The notes: generated from the letters alone by a model not told the origin. A stretch of 6,594 nt of DNA from CAYONM01 sp964405325 (GCA_964405325.1 CAYONM010000207.1:1-6594); one strand, 5' to 3'. Shown: positions 1-6,447, numbered from the stretch's first letter. Made by a program: numbers and translations.

Positions 1-21
1 GGTCGAACTGGTTTTTCCTGG

Positions 22-62
22 CAAGCCGCATGACGGTAAATGTCGTGCGGAGGGGCGGCTTG
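22..62. promoter_or_regulatory. Overlapping inverted repeats in the leader of the sigma/FecR operon
   Basis: Two stems share bases 26-29. Stem A pairs 26-35 with 41-50: ten pairs, two of them G-T wobbles, around the five-base loop GTAAA. Stem B pairs CAAGCCGC (22-29) with GCGGCTTG (55-62), eight perfect pairs. They cannot form together. No T-run follows either stem, so this is not a classic intrinsic terminator. It could be a regulator-binding dyad, a switching 5' leader, or the end of an upstream transcript. The base pairing is seen directly; the role is not. Confidence 0.4.
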
Positions 63-90
63 TCAATTATAGATAGCCTGTCCCTATCCA
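60..90 (+). promoter_or_regulatory. Possible promoter for the sigma/FecR pair
   Basis: A locally AT-rich stretch lies between the dyad and the ribosome binding site. TTGTCA at 60-65 matches five of six bases of a sigma-70 -35 box, but the nearest -10-like hexamer at a usable distance, TATCCA at 85-90, leaves a long 19-base spacer and nearly abuts the Shine-Dalgarno. TATAGA at 68-73 is another -10 candidate, without a convincing -35. No clear ECF-type AAC/CGT pair was found, so autoregulation by the encoded sigma factor is not shown. Confidence 0.2.
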
Positions 91-91
91 T

Positions 92-98
92 AGGAGAG
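92..98 (+). promoter_or_regulatory. Shine-Dalgarno that selects the TTG start at 103
   Basis: AGGAGAG ends four bases before TTG 103-105 (six bases from the AGGAG core). The first in-frame ATG, at 142, has no purine-rich motif upstream. The site therefore favours the TTG start and the 206-residue form of the sigma factor. Confidence 0.6.
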
Positions 99-102
99 AC
101 CC

Positions 103-723
103 TTGTCGGCAGCGACCGGCCAGCCACCATCGTTGATTGCCATGAGCCAACTGGCAACCCAGGTCAAGCCACCACAGAACGTGAACCCGGCCCCGCCAGG
201 TTTGGACGACTTCGCCGTGCTGGTGGAACGGCACTATCAGCAGCTTTTTGCGACTGCCTTCAGTCTGATCGCGGATGCCACGGCCGTGGAGGATATCGTC
301 CAAGAGGCGCTGCTGACCGCGATGCGGATCCGCGAGCGCTTTACCCCCGGTGCCGATCTGGGTGCCTGGGTCCGCGGCATCATCCGCATGAAATGCCTGG
401 AATGGCGGCGTCAGCAACGCCTTCCCCTGATCGATGCCCAGGAACTGACCGAGGTGGAAGCCTGTCACCAGCAGTGGCAGGACGGCAGCGAGCTGATGGC
501 GGAACGCGGCCAAGTACTGCACCGCTTGGAACACTGTCTGCAGCAGCTCAGTCAAACACTGCACAGCAGCATCGAGGCTTTCTATCGGCGACAGCACTCC
601 ATTGCCCGCATTGCCGATGACAGCAAGAGCAGCCAAGCGGCTGTCAAGAAGCGCTTGCAACGGGGGCGTCAGCTCCTGGGCGATTGCATGCAGGGCCTCA
701 GCAAACAGGCGGACGAAGCATGA
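103..723 (+). CDS. ECF-like sigma-70 family RNA polymerase sigma factor
   Basis: This 206-residue protein should bind core RNA polymerase and direct it to a small set of promoters. Region 2 spans about residues 36-104, with the core-binding and -10-recognition pattern around VEDIVQEAL (62-70), then GADLGAWVRGI and the basic WRRQQR (101-106). A variable linker follows. Region 4 covers about 139-196 and ends in a helix-turn-helix: IARIADDSKSSQAAVKKRLQRG, in two parts at 168-178 and 179-189, then LLGDCM. Length and the region 2/region 4 layout fit the short ECF-like factors described as the Rhodopirellula/Verrucomicrobium family. The TTG start is chosen for its Shine-Dalgarno; starting at ATG 142 would lose only 13 residues ahead of region 2. 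The stop overlaps the next start (ATGA at 720-723), so it is probably translationally coupled to the FecR protein, its likely regulator. Target promoters are unknown. Confidence 0.85.
   Translation: MSAATGQPPSLIAMSQLATQVKPPQNVNPAPPGLDDFAVLVERHYQQLFATAFSLIADATAVEDIVQEALLTAMRIRERFTPGADLGAWVRGIIRMKCLEWRRQQRLPLIDAQELTEVEACHQQWQDGSELMAERGQVLHRLEHCLQQLSQTLHSSIEAFYRRQHSIARIADDSKSSQAAVKKRLQRGRQLLGDCMQGLSKQADEA
707..713 (+). promoter_or_regulatory. Shine-Dalgarno inside the sigma gene for the FecR start at 720
   Basis: AGGCGGA lies six bases before ATG 720, inside the last codons of the sigma gene. Together with the ATGA overlap it supports 720 rather than the in-frame ATG at 684, which lies deep in the sigma gene. 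Confidence 0.5.
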
Positions 724-2198
724 GCGGGAACCGGCCGGGGTACGACCGCGCCATGGGCGGGCTGCTCCGGCTCTGGGGCAACTGGTCAGCAGCGACCCTT
801 GAAAAGAAACAACAGGCCTTGCTGGCGGTTATCGCCCAGAACGAGCAGCCGACAAACGCTTCGATCTCGAAGCAGCGACCCTGGCTGGTCTGGGCCGCCG
901 GTCTGGCCGCTGCCCTGCTGGCGGCCGTGCTGCTGTTCCGTCCGGCCGAGCTGGAAATGCCGCCCGCCACCTGCCAACTCAGCTGGTCGACAACGGCACC
1001 GCGTCTGCTGCGCGATGGCAGGCAGCAGGCCGCGGACGGCATGCTGCAAGCCGGCGATCGCATCGACGGCAGCAGCCCGTATCGCTGCCTGTTGCCGCAA
1101 CGGGGTGAGTTGCAGATAGACGGCGATAGCCAGCTGATCGTGGAACAACTGGGGCCGGATTGGCGTTTCCACCTGGTCGCTGGTCAGGCGTGGGTCGAGC
1201 TGACGGCACTGCCAGGGAGCGAACGCTTCCAGACCCGCAGCGATCAGCTCAGCGTTGCCGTCACTGGTACTCGCTACCATCTGGATGCCGATCGGCAGCG
1301 GGTAGCGGTGGAGCAGGGCCAGGTGATCGTCAGCACGGCCACGCAGCAGCGAGCGCTCATGACCGGTGAACGCGCCATGGTGGCACCGAGTGGCCAGCTG
1401 CAAGTCAGTCGCAGCGACCAACAGGCCTGGACCAGCTATCCACTGGGCAGTGGTCAGGCCGCCTTCGGCTACCTGAGCCTGGAACCCAAACAATTCAGTG
1501 GTCCAGTACCGCTACTGGTCTATTTGCACGGCGCTGATGGCTGCGGCCCTGGGGATGCCAACAGCCTGCAGGCCCTGGGCCACCTCGGTCCACTGGCCCT
1601 GGCTGCCGAAGGCCTGGATCTGGCTGATGATTTCGAAGCCATGATCGTGTTGCCACAGCGATCTGAGCCAGAATGGACCGGGCGCGAGGTTGCCTATTTC
1701 GTCAGCGCGCTCATCGAACAGCACCCGGTCGACACCCGTCGTATCGTGCTGATGGGCCCGGGCACCGGCGGCGGCGCCTGCTGGAAAGCAGCACTCGGTT
1801 GGCCAGACTTGTTTGCCGGCATCGTCCCCATTTCCGGTAGCTGCCAACCCAGCGATATCCGGACCTATCCCGACGTCGACATCTGGGCGATTCATGCCTG
1901 GGACGAAATTGTCTACCCGCCGGCCTGGTCCCAGCAGTGGTGTGCTGGCATTGCCGAACGCCGTCATGGTGCCGTGCCGCCACTGGTTTTACCAAATGAA
2001 TTGCCGCTGGCTCGCTCTGTTGCCTTTGATCCCAAACTGGGGTGGCAGTGGCGCGACGGTTACTCGCCGCCACCGGCTGGCTGCGAATTGCAGCTGAGCC
2101 TGCTGCCCGGCGATCGGCCGACGCTGAGCAAAGCCCTGATGCGCCAGACCGCGTTCTGGCGTTGGGTCTTCAGCCGCCGCCGCGCCGATGGTCGATGA
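720..2198 (+). CDS. Membrane-anchored FecR-domain protein fused to a degenerate alpha/beta-hydrolase domain
   Basis: This 492-residue protein is probably the partner and regulator of the sigma factor. Residues 1-53 are short and presumably cytoplasmic; they contain no Cys or His, so there is no zinc anti-sigma motif. One membrane segment lies at about 55-73. A FecR domain follows at about 90-225, with landmarks MLQAGDRI (108-115), LVAGQAWVEL (152-161), VAVTGTRYHLDA (179-190), VAVEQGQVIVS (195-205) and MTGERAMV (214-221). Residues about 248-486 form an alpha/beta-hydrolase fold: PLLVYLHGADG (264-274, oxyanion strand), AMIVLPQ (307-313), RIVLMGPGTGGG (341-352, nucleophile elbow), IHAWDEIVYP (391-400, acid loop) and FWRWVF near the end. 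The nucleophile position is Gly348 instead of Ser, the acid position aligns with Glu396 (Asp395 adjacent), and no His occurs after residue 416, so hydrolase activity is unlikely. The fold matches the esterase at 2320-3837. A ligand-sensing role is inferred; a structural role is possible. The FecR call is firm, and the hydrolase-fold call rests on aligned blocks. Confidence 0.85.
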   Translation: MSGNRPGYDRAMGGLLRLWGNWSAATLEKKQQALLAVIAQNEQPTNASISKQRPWLVWAAGLAAALLAAVLLFRPAELEMPPATCQLSWSTTAPRLLRDGRQQAADGMLQAGDRIDGSSPYRCLLPQRGELQIDGDSQLIVEQLGPDWRFHLVAGQAWVELTALPGSERFQTRSDQLSVAVTGTRYHLDADRQRVAVEQGQVIVSTATQQRALMTGERAMVAPSGQLQVSRSDQQAWTSYPLGSGQAAFGYLSLEPKQFSGPVPLLVYLHGADGCGPGDANSLQALGHLGPLALAAEGLDLADDFEAMIVLPQRSEPEWTGREVAYFVSALIEQHPVDTRRIVLMGPGTGGGACWKAALGWPDLFAGIVPISGSCQPSDIRTYPDVDIWAIHAWDEIVYPPAWSQQWCAGIAERRHGAVPPLVLPNELPLARSVAFDPKLGWQWRDGYSPPPAGCELQLSLLPGDRPTLSKALMRQTAFWRWVFSRRRADGR

Positions 2199-2226
2199 AG
2201 CTGGTGCATCACACAATAGGCTCGGC

Positions 2227-2243
2227 CCGGCTCGCCAGCCCGG
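2227..2243 (+). terminator. Weak hairpin after the FecR gene
   Basis: CCGGCT (2227-2232) pairs with AGCCCGG (2237-2243) with one bulged C around a four-base loop, followed by ATTTACTT rather than a clean T-run. It might cause partial termination between the regulatory pair and the secreted-protein genes. The evidence is weak. Confidence 0.2.
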
Positions 2244-2244
2244 A

Positions 2245-2272
2245 TTTACTTGGTCACCTCAGCCCCTTTAAG
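2245..2272 (+). promoter_or_regulatory. Possible promoter ahead of the three secreted-protein genes
   Basis: In the 121-base gap (2199-2319), TTTACT at 2245-2250 and TTTAAG at 2267-2272 each match four of six bases of the sigma-70 hexamers, 16 bases apart. A direct repeat of GGCTCG with a ten-base period (2219-2224 and 2229-2234) lies just upstream. GATAAT at 2294-2299 is a better -10 hexamer, but it has no -35 partner and would start the transcript almost at the ribosome binding site. If the neighbouring sigma factor drives this operon, its promoter should lie in this gap, but no known ECF signature is recognisable. Confidence 0.2.
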
Positions 2273-2306
2273 GCCAAGCCCTTACAGCGGATCGATAATC
2301 GTTCCC

Positions 2307-2311
2307 GGGAG
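2307..2311 (+). promoter_or_regulatory. Shine-Dalgarno for the esterase gene
   Basis: GGGAG lies eight bases before ATG 2320 and supports that start, which opens directly into a signal peptide. Confidence 0.5.
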
Positions 2312-2319
2312 CACGTGGT

Positions 2320-3837
2320 ATGCGTTGTTACTGTCTGCTGCTGGCGCTGGTCTTTTTCACCACGCTCGGCGCCCAGGATTATACCGAACACCATGAGCCA
2401 GACGCACCCTACCCCTACCTGCAGGCGCTACCGAGCGGCTTCGATGCCGACTCAGGCGAGCGCTATCCGCTGATCATCTTTCTGCATGGCGCCGGCGAAC
2501 GTGGCACCGACTTGAGCAAGGTCGCCAAGCATGGCCCCTTCCTGGAGATGGATCAGGGGCGCGAGCTCGATGCCATCGTCATCGGCCCGCAGATGCCCAG
2601 CAGCGACAGCTCCTGGGATGCCATCGACACACTCAGCTTGCTCAAGCATCTTTTTACCAGGTACCACTGCATCGATGGCGAACGCATCACCATGACCGGC
2701 CTGAGCATGGGTGGCTATGGCTGCTACACCTATCTGAATTCCAATCCCGGACGCTATGTCAATGCCTATGCCATCTGTTGCGGCAGTGGCGCACCGAGTG
2801 GCCCGTTGACCGCGCAGGCGGACAGCAAGGTCTGGCATTTCCAGGCCTGGGACGATACACAAGTGACCTACGCGGAGAACCAGGCCCTCATCAATGCCCT
2901 GGCTGATGGTCGCAGCAGCAGCAATGTACTAGCCTTGTTGTCGAACTATCCGCATCAGGACAATGACACGGAACTCCCCGCCACCGATACCATGACCGCA
3001 CACTTCGACGACAACAGCGAAACCTGGACCTGGGTAACCGGCCAGAGCGCCAGCGCCAGCGCCTCCCTGCAGTACACCATGTATCCCAGCGGTGGCCACC
3101 TGGGTGGCTGGAAAGATGCCTACGATGATCAGCAGCTCTGGGATTGGCTGTTGGCGCAACAGAAAACATTCCCCACCAATCCACATCCGAATTCGCCATT
3201 TGCCAGCGGCCTGCCCAGCAGCTGGCCAGCGCGCGTCCAGGGCGAAGATTTTGATCTGGGTGGCAAGGGCGTGGCCTGGTACGATCAATCCGATGGCAAT
3301 GCCGGTGGTGCCTATCGCAACGATGTCGATGTCGATATCTACTCGCTTGGCAGCGGTTACAACATTGGCGGCGTCCAACCGCATGAGTGGCTGAGCTACA
3401 CCATCGAAATCCCTGCCGATGGTGACTATCGCTTCAGCATGCGGGCCTCGGTCGGTCGTACCAGCACCCTGCATCTGCAAATTGCTGGCGTCCGTGCCTC
3501 GGCCAGCGCCAGTCCAGACCTGACCGGGCATTGGAACACCTATCATGTTTTTGACGACCTGATTACCGTCGCACTGCCGCAGGGCCGGCATCAGCTGCGC
3601 ATTTGGCCGGAACAGGCCGGATACAACCTCGACTGGTTCGAGCTCGAACCGGTCGATGCACCCGGTGCCATCACCCGGCACCTGAACCTGGGTTCCATCG
3701 ATGGTGAACCTTATCCGCTGCAGTTGGACGTTGATGATCAGGAGCGTTACAACGATGCCGCTGATGGGCATGTCCTGCCCGGCTATGATGCTGCCAAGGA
3801 TGCGGTGCTTCGTTTTATTCCCGATGGGGAGAGTTGA
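2320..3837 (+). CDS. Secreted carbohydrate esterase-like alpha/beta-hydrolase with a CBM6-like module
   Basis: This 505-residue exported protein probably cleaves ester bonds, for example acyl or feruloyl groups on polysaccharides. A Sec signal peptide covers residues 1-18 (cleavage near TLGA|QD). The hydrolase domain spans about 25-283. It carries FLHGAGERG (54-62), GLSMGG with nucleophile Ser129, an acid at Asp179 (adjacent Asp178 possible) in AWDD, and His260 in SGGH, so the triad looks intact. This pattern fits the family that includes PHB-depolymerase, feruloyl and CE1-like esterases. Residues about 304-443 resemble CBM6: GED (308-310), GGAYR (329-333), VDI, HEWLSYTIEIP (355-365), Trp405 in TGHW and Asn436 in YNLDWFELE. 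Trp405 and Asn436 fall where CBM6 uses ligand-binding Trp and Asn. The last 60 residues match nothing I recognise. It is the first of three genes with one-base gaps. The exact substrate cannot be read from the sequence; acyl-polysaccharide is inferred from the CBM and the neighbours. Confidence 0.88.
   Translation: MRCYCLLLALVFFTTLGAQDYTEHHEPDAPYPYLQALPSGFDADSGERYPLIIFLHGAGERGTDLSKVAKHGPFLEMDQGRELDAIVIGPQMPSSDSSWDAIDTLSLLKHLFTRYHCIDGERITMTGLSMGGYGCYTYLNSNPGRYVNAYAICCGSGAPSGPLTAQADSKVWHFQAWDDTQVTYAENQALINALADGRSSSNVLALLSNYPHQDNDTELPATDTMTAHFDDNSETWTWVTGQSASASASLQYTMYPSGGHLGGWKDAYDDQQLWDWLLAQQKTFPTNPHPNSPFASGLPSSWPARVQGEDFDLGGKGVAWYDQSDGNAGGAYRNDVDVDIYSLGSGYNIGGVQPHEWLSYTIEIPADGDYRFSMRASVGRTSTLHLQIAGVRASASASPDLTGHWNTYHVFDDLITVALPQGRHQLRIWPEQAGYNLDWFELEPVDAPGAITRHLNLGSIDGEPYPLQLDVDDQERYNDAADGHVLPGYDAAKDAVLRFIPDGES
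3826..3831 (+). promoter_or_regulatory. Shine-Dalgarno inside the esterase gene for the start at 3839
   Basis: GGGGAG, within the last esterase codons, lies seven bases before ATG 3839. That start begins a good signal peptide, whereas the in-frame upstream ATGs (from 3701) lie inside the esterase gene. Coupled translation is likely. Confidence 0.55.
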
Positions 3838-3838
3838 G

Positions 3839-5833
3839 ATGGCAAGTCACTGCCTGAAACAATATGCCTGTTTATTCCTTATTTTTACCTGTGGCGTGCT
3901 CGTCAGCGCCGAACGCGCCATCCCCTTTCAAGGTCGCCTGAAAGCTGCGGGCGGCCTGCATGTCGACAACCCAGCCGCCCGTTTTACGGCTGCGGTCTAT
4001 GCCGAGGAAAGTGACGGCAGCGCGTTGTGGTCGGCGTCCTACGATCCGGTGGTCGTCAACAAGGGCCTGTTCCGGCTAGAATTGGCGATTCCCGATTCCG
4101 TCCTGGTCAGCGACGAAACACGCTGGCTCGGCCTGGCCTACGAGGATGAGGACGAGCTGCCCCGCACCCGTTTATTGGCGGTGCCCTACGCTCGGGTCGC
4201 GAAACGCGCCGAAGCCGCCGGCGCACCGCTACGGCAGGAACTGGATCAGCTGCAGGCGGATATGGACAGTTTCGTCACCGCCGCCCCAGCTGGGGTGAAT
4301 GTCCGTCAGTATGGCGCCATCGGCGACTACGCCTCACACCCGCTGAGTGCCGAGCAAGCGACGGCAATCAATGCCCGTGCCGACATCGGCGCCGAAGCCG
4401 GTGATGAGCAAGACTGGGCGGCCATTCAGCTGGCGTTGGTGATCCACGGACGGGCCTATATCCCGCGTGGCGAATACCGCATCAATAAAACCATTGATAT
4501 GAACGGAACGGATATCGGCGAGGGGGCCTTGCTGGCTGGCGCCGGTGCCAAACAGACCACGCTCTATGGCACCACTCCGGGCATGACCATGGTCGACATG
4601 GGCAGCTACAACGTGCTCACCGATGTGGCGCTCAATGGCGGATGGGACCAATTTGTTGCCAAATGGGGCGTTTATATTGGTCCCGGTCAACGCGGTCAGC
4701 TCTACCGCTGTTATTTGCGCTATTTCAGCGATGCCTGCCTGGTTTTGGACGGCACCCAGAATTCCTGTTATATGGATTCCTTCCTTGGCGATGCCAAATA
4801 TTGCATCCGCCTGATGAACGGCGTCCGCAACTGTAGCTTCTATAATTGCAATACCGCGCAGTGGAGCATGACCAAATACTTGCAAGATCCGGAAAGCCAC
4901 GCCGAGCCACCCTGGTCCGCAGCCGATGAGCGCGCCATCTACATGGGCCGCGCTTATCAGAGCGACGGCTATCCCGCTGGCATGGGCAGCGATCGGAACG
5001 TCCAGTCCAGCAATCACGGCAACAGCAACATCACTTTCTACGGCGGCATCTTCGAGCATATCACCGGCGCCGACTATGGCTTGGAGCTGTCCGATTATTG
5101 TGCCGAGCGGATCACCTTTTTGGGCTGCGAGCTGCATGGCGGCGCCAAGGGCATGGTCTACTGGCCACGAGCGCAGACCCCTTACCCGGCGCAAGGCGAG
5201 GGCGGGGCTCGTTTGACCATCGACAACTGCACCATCCTGAAGCCCAACAGCACCCAGACCGGTGGCCCCACGCCCGTGGCCCGATCCGCCTACTCGGTGA
5301 ATTTCAGCAATAATTATTATCCCAAACGTGGCTCGCCGGAGTGGTTTGAGGCCATTCCCGGCAGCCCCTACGCGACGGTGCATGCCGACGCTGCCACCAG
5401 GCGCGCCATCGGCAATAATTCGGCCACCTTCCAATCGGATATCGGCAGCTGGATCAACGATGGCTCCCAAGCCACGGTCAGTTGGGACGGCAGCCAACGC
5501 GCGCTGCTCATAACCAGCGATTACATCAGCCACGGCGCCAAAATCAGCCCAAACATCAAGCAGACCGCCGGCACGCTCTGGTTATTCCGGATCATGATCA
5601 GCGAAATCGAAAACAGCGGTGCGCAAACCGTGCGTCTGCTTACCAAATACCTGGACCCGGTCGACGACAAATGGAAGACCCACGGCGTGGCCAATACGCT
5701 CGGCCCTGGCTATCATGAAATCCCCTATATCTGTCACGGCGATGAGCAGGGCTTGGCCATCTATCCGACCGAGAACCTCAGCACCACGCTGCGGATCAAA
5801 CTCTTCGACCTGAGTCTGCCAGGGGATTTGTAA
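3839..5833 (+). CDS. Secreted beta-helix protein, pectate-lyase-3/tailspike-like
   Basis: The protein has 664 residues. A signal peptide (1-24, cleavage near VSA|E) precedes a small beta domain at about 28-125, with IPFQGRL (28-34), ALWSASYDPVVVNKGLFRLEL (62-82, in parts) and LLAVPYARVAKRAE (112-125). This layout occurs at the N-terminus of many bacterial secreted proteins and tail-fibre-like proteins. A short helical stretch (130-145) follows. Residues about 152-500 look like the Pectate_lyase_3 type of right-handed beta-helix: VNVRQYGAIGD (153-163), an insertion, then DWAAIQLAL (192-200), AYIPRGEYRI (206-215) and LLAGAGAKQTTLYG (231-244), with repeating short strands afterwards. Residues about 505-660 look like a jelly-roll carbohydrate-binding domain. 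It may be a polysaccharide lyase or hydrolase, or a binding protein with a tailspike-like fold; no catalytic residues can be assigned. Its place beside an esterase with a CBM suggests a shared polysaccharide substrate. Confidence 0.8.
   Translation: MASHCLKQYACLFLIFTCGVLVSAERAIPFQGRLKAAGGLHVDNPAARFTAAVYAEESDGSALWSASYDPVVVNKGLFRLELAIPDSVLVSDETRWLGLAYEDEDELPRTRLLAVPYARVAKRAEAAGAPLRQELDQLQADMDSFVTAAPAGVNVRQYGAIGDYASHPLSAEQATAINARADIGAEAGDEQDWAAIQLALVIHGRAYIPRGEYRINKTIDMNGTDIGEGALLAGAGAKQTTLYGTTPGMTMVDMGSYNVLTDVALNGGWDQFVAKWGVYIGPGQRGQLYRCYLRYFSDACLVLDGTQNSCYMDSFLGDAKYCIRLMNGVRNCSFYNCNTAQWSMTKYLQDPESHAEPPWSAADERAIYMGRAYQSDGYPAGMGSDRNVQSSNHGNSNITFYGGIFEHITGADYGLELSDYCAERITFLGCELHGGAKGMVYWPRAQTPYPAQGEGGARLTIDNCTILKPNSTQTGGPTPVARSAYSVNFSNNYYPKRGSPEWFEAIPGSPYATVHADAATRRAIGNNSATFQSDIGSWINDGSQATVSWDGSQRALLITSDYISHGAKISPNIKQTAGTLWLFRIMISEIENSGAQTVRLLTKYLDPVDDKWKTHGVANTLGPGYHEIPYICHGDEQGLAIYPTENLSTTLRIKLFDLSLPGDL
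5821..5826 (+). promoter_or_regulatory. Shine-Dalgarno for the cadherin-like gene
   Basis: AGGGGA overlaps the last codons of the beta-helix gene and lies eight bases before ATG 5835. It supports the start one base after the previous stop. Confidence 0.45.
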
Positions 5834-5834
5834 T

Positions 5835-6437
5835 ATGGCACGTTGGTTGTCGCTCTTGTTTTACTGCACAATCGTACCAGCAAGCGATTTGGATGTGGTC
5901 GGCGTCGGCTCTGGCGGCGAGCTGGACGGTCGCCTGTTGTTGGTCAACGAAGCGATGGGCGCTGTGCTTGCCGATGACCAGCTGGTCTGCGCCAGTGGTT
6001 TCGTCGCTGCGGTCGGTAACCAGGCACCCATCGGCAGCGACCGAAGCCAGCAAGTGGCCACCGGTGGCAGTCTCGAACTGCCCCTGCCAGGTAGCGATCC
6101 TGACGGCGACGGTCTGCGGCTGATCATCACCAGCATCCCGGAACATGGCAACTTGGACGGGCAGCGCTACAGCGCCGATGCTGGTTTTATCGGTACCGAG
6201 CGGCTGCAGGCCGTCATCAGCGATGGCCACGATATCTCGACGCCACTGATCATCACCCTGCTGATCGGCCAGGCAGTCCGGCGGCGCATCAGCGTGACGA
6301 TCTCACCCAGCCAGATCGGCTTGATCATCTTCGACCAGGATCAGGGACCGACCGCCGAGCCCGCCAGTAGTGCGAGGTTTTTCATCGATCCAAGCAAGGC
6401 CTTGTGGCTGGCTTTTCTTTTGAGCCAGAACGTATGA
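5835..6437 (+). CDS. Small secreted protein with one cadherin-like (tandem-95 type) domain
   Basis: This 200-residue protein has an N-terminal signal peptide (about 1-17, MARWLSLLFYCTIVPAS). Residues about 62-144 form a single cadherin-like beta-sandwich repeat. NQAPIGSD opens it, then LELPLPGSDPDGDGLRLII (80-98), SIPEHGNLDG (100-109), YSADAGFIGTERL (112-124) and the closing VISDGHD (127-133). The NQAP, GSDPDGD, HGxL, DAGFxGT and SDG steps are diagnostic; the acidic loops probably bind calcium. Such domains usually occur in long arrays in giant adhesins, so one copy in a small protein is unusual. The N-terminal 44 residues after the signal peptide and the last 55 residues are not recognised; the C-terminus is neither a PEP-CTERM nor an LPXTG sorting signal. 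As the last gene of the secreted operon it may be an accessory attachment or binding protein. This is inferred only from domain type and position. Confidence 0.75.
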   Translation: MARWLSLLFYCTIVPASDLDVVGVGSGGELDGRLLLVNEAMGAVLADDQLVCASGFVAAVGNQAPIGSDRSQQVATGGSLELPLPGSDPDGDGLRLIITSIPEHGNLDGQRYSADAGFIGTERLQAVISDGHDISTPLIITLLIGQAVRRRISVTISPSQIGLIIFDQDQGPTAEPASSARFFIDPSKALWLAFLLSQNV

Positions 6438-6447
6438 CCAGATCAAG

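Noticed and set aside
30..620. A 196-codon + strand frame overlapping the sigma gene
   Set aside because: Its protein is rich in Arg, Pro and Gly without any motif, and the alternative frame encodes clear sigma regions 2 and 4 with a good Shine-Dalgarno.
2042..2473. A frame running from the end of the FecR gene across the gap into the esterase gene
   Set aside because: It overlaps the conserved ends of two well-supported genes in another frame and has no domain content of its own.
3046..3066. Ser-Ala codon microrepeat in the esterase (with a second similar run near 3496)
   Set aside because: Only about three units of a six-base repeat in a surface loop; typical of GC-rich secreted proteins and not an obvious phase-variation tract.
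2929..3771. A 280-codon minus-strand open frame opposite the esterase
   Set aside because: The + strand encodes the catalytic His region and the CBM6-like module here. The antisense translation is low in recognisable motifs and has no convincing ribosome binding site.
3839..3910. Lipoprotein signal at the N-terminus of the beta-helix protein
   Set aside because: The cysteines in the leader are not preceded by a proper lipobox (IFTC has Thr directly before Cys). An ordinary signal peptidase I site near VSA fits better.
4334..5533. A 399-codon open frame on the minus strand inside the beta-helix gene
   Set aside because: Long antisense frames are common in GC-rich genes. Its translation shows no domain or signal, while the + strand protein has a signal peptide and recognisable domains across the same bases.
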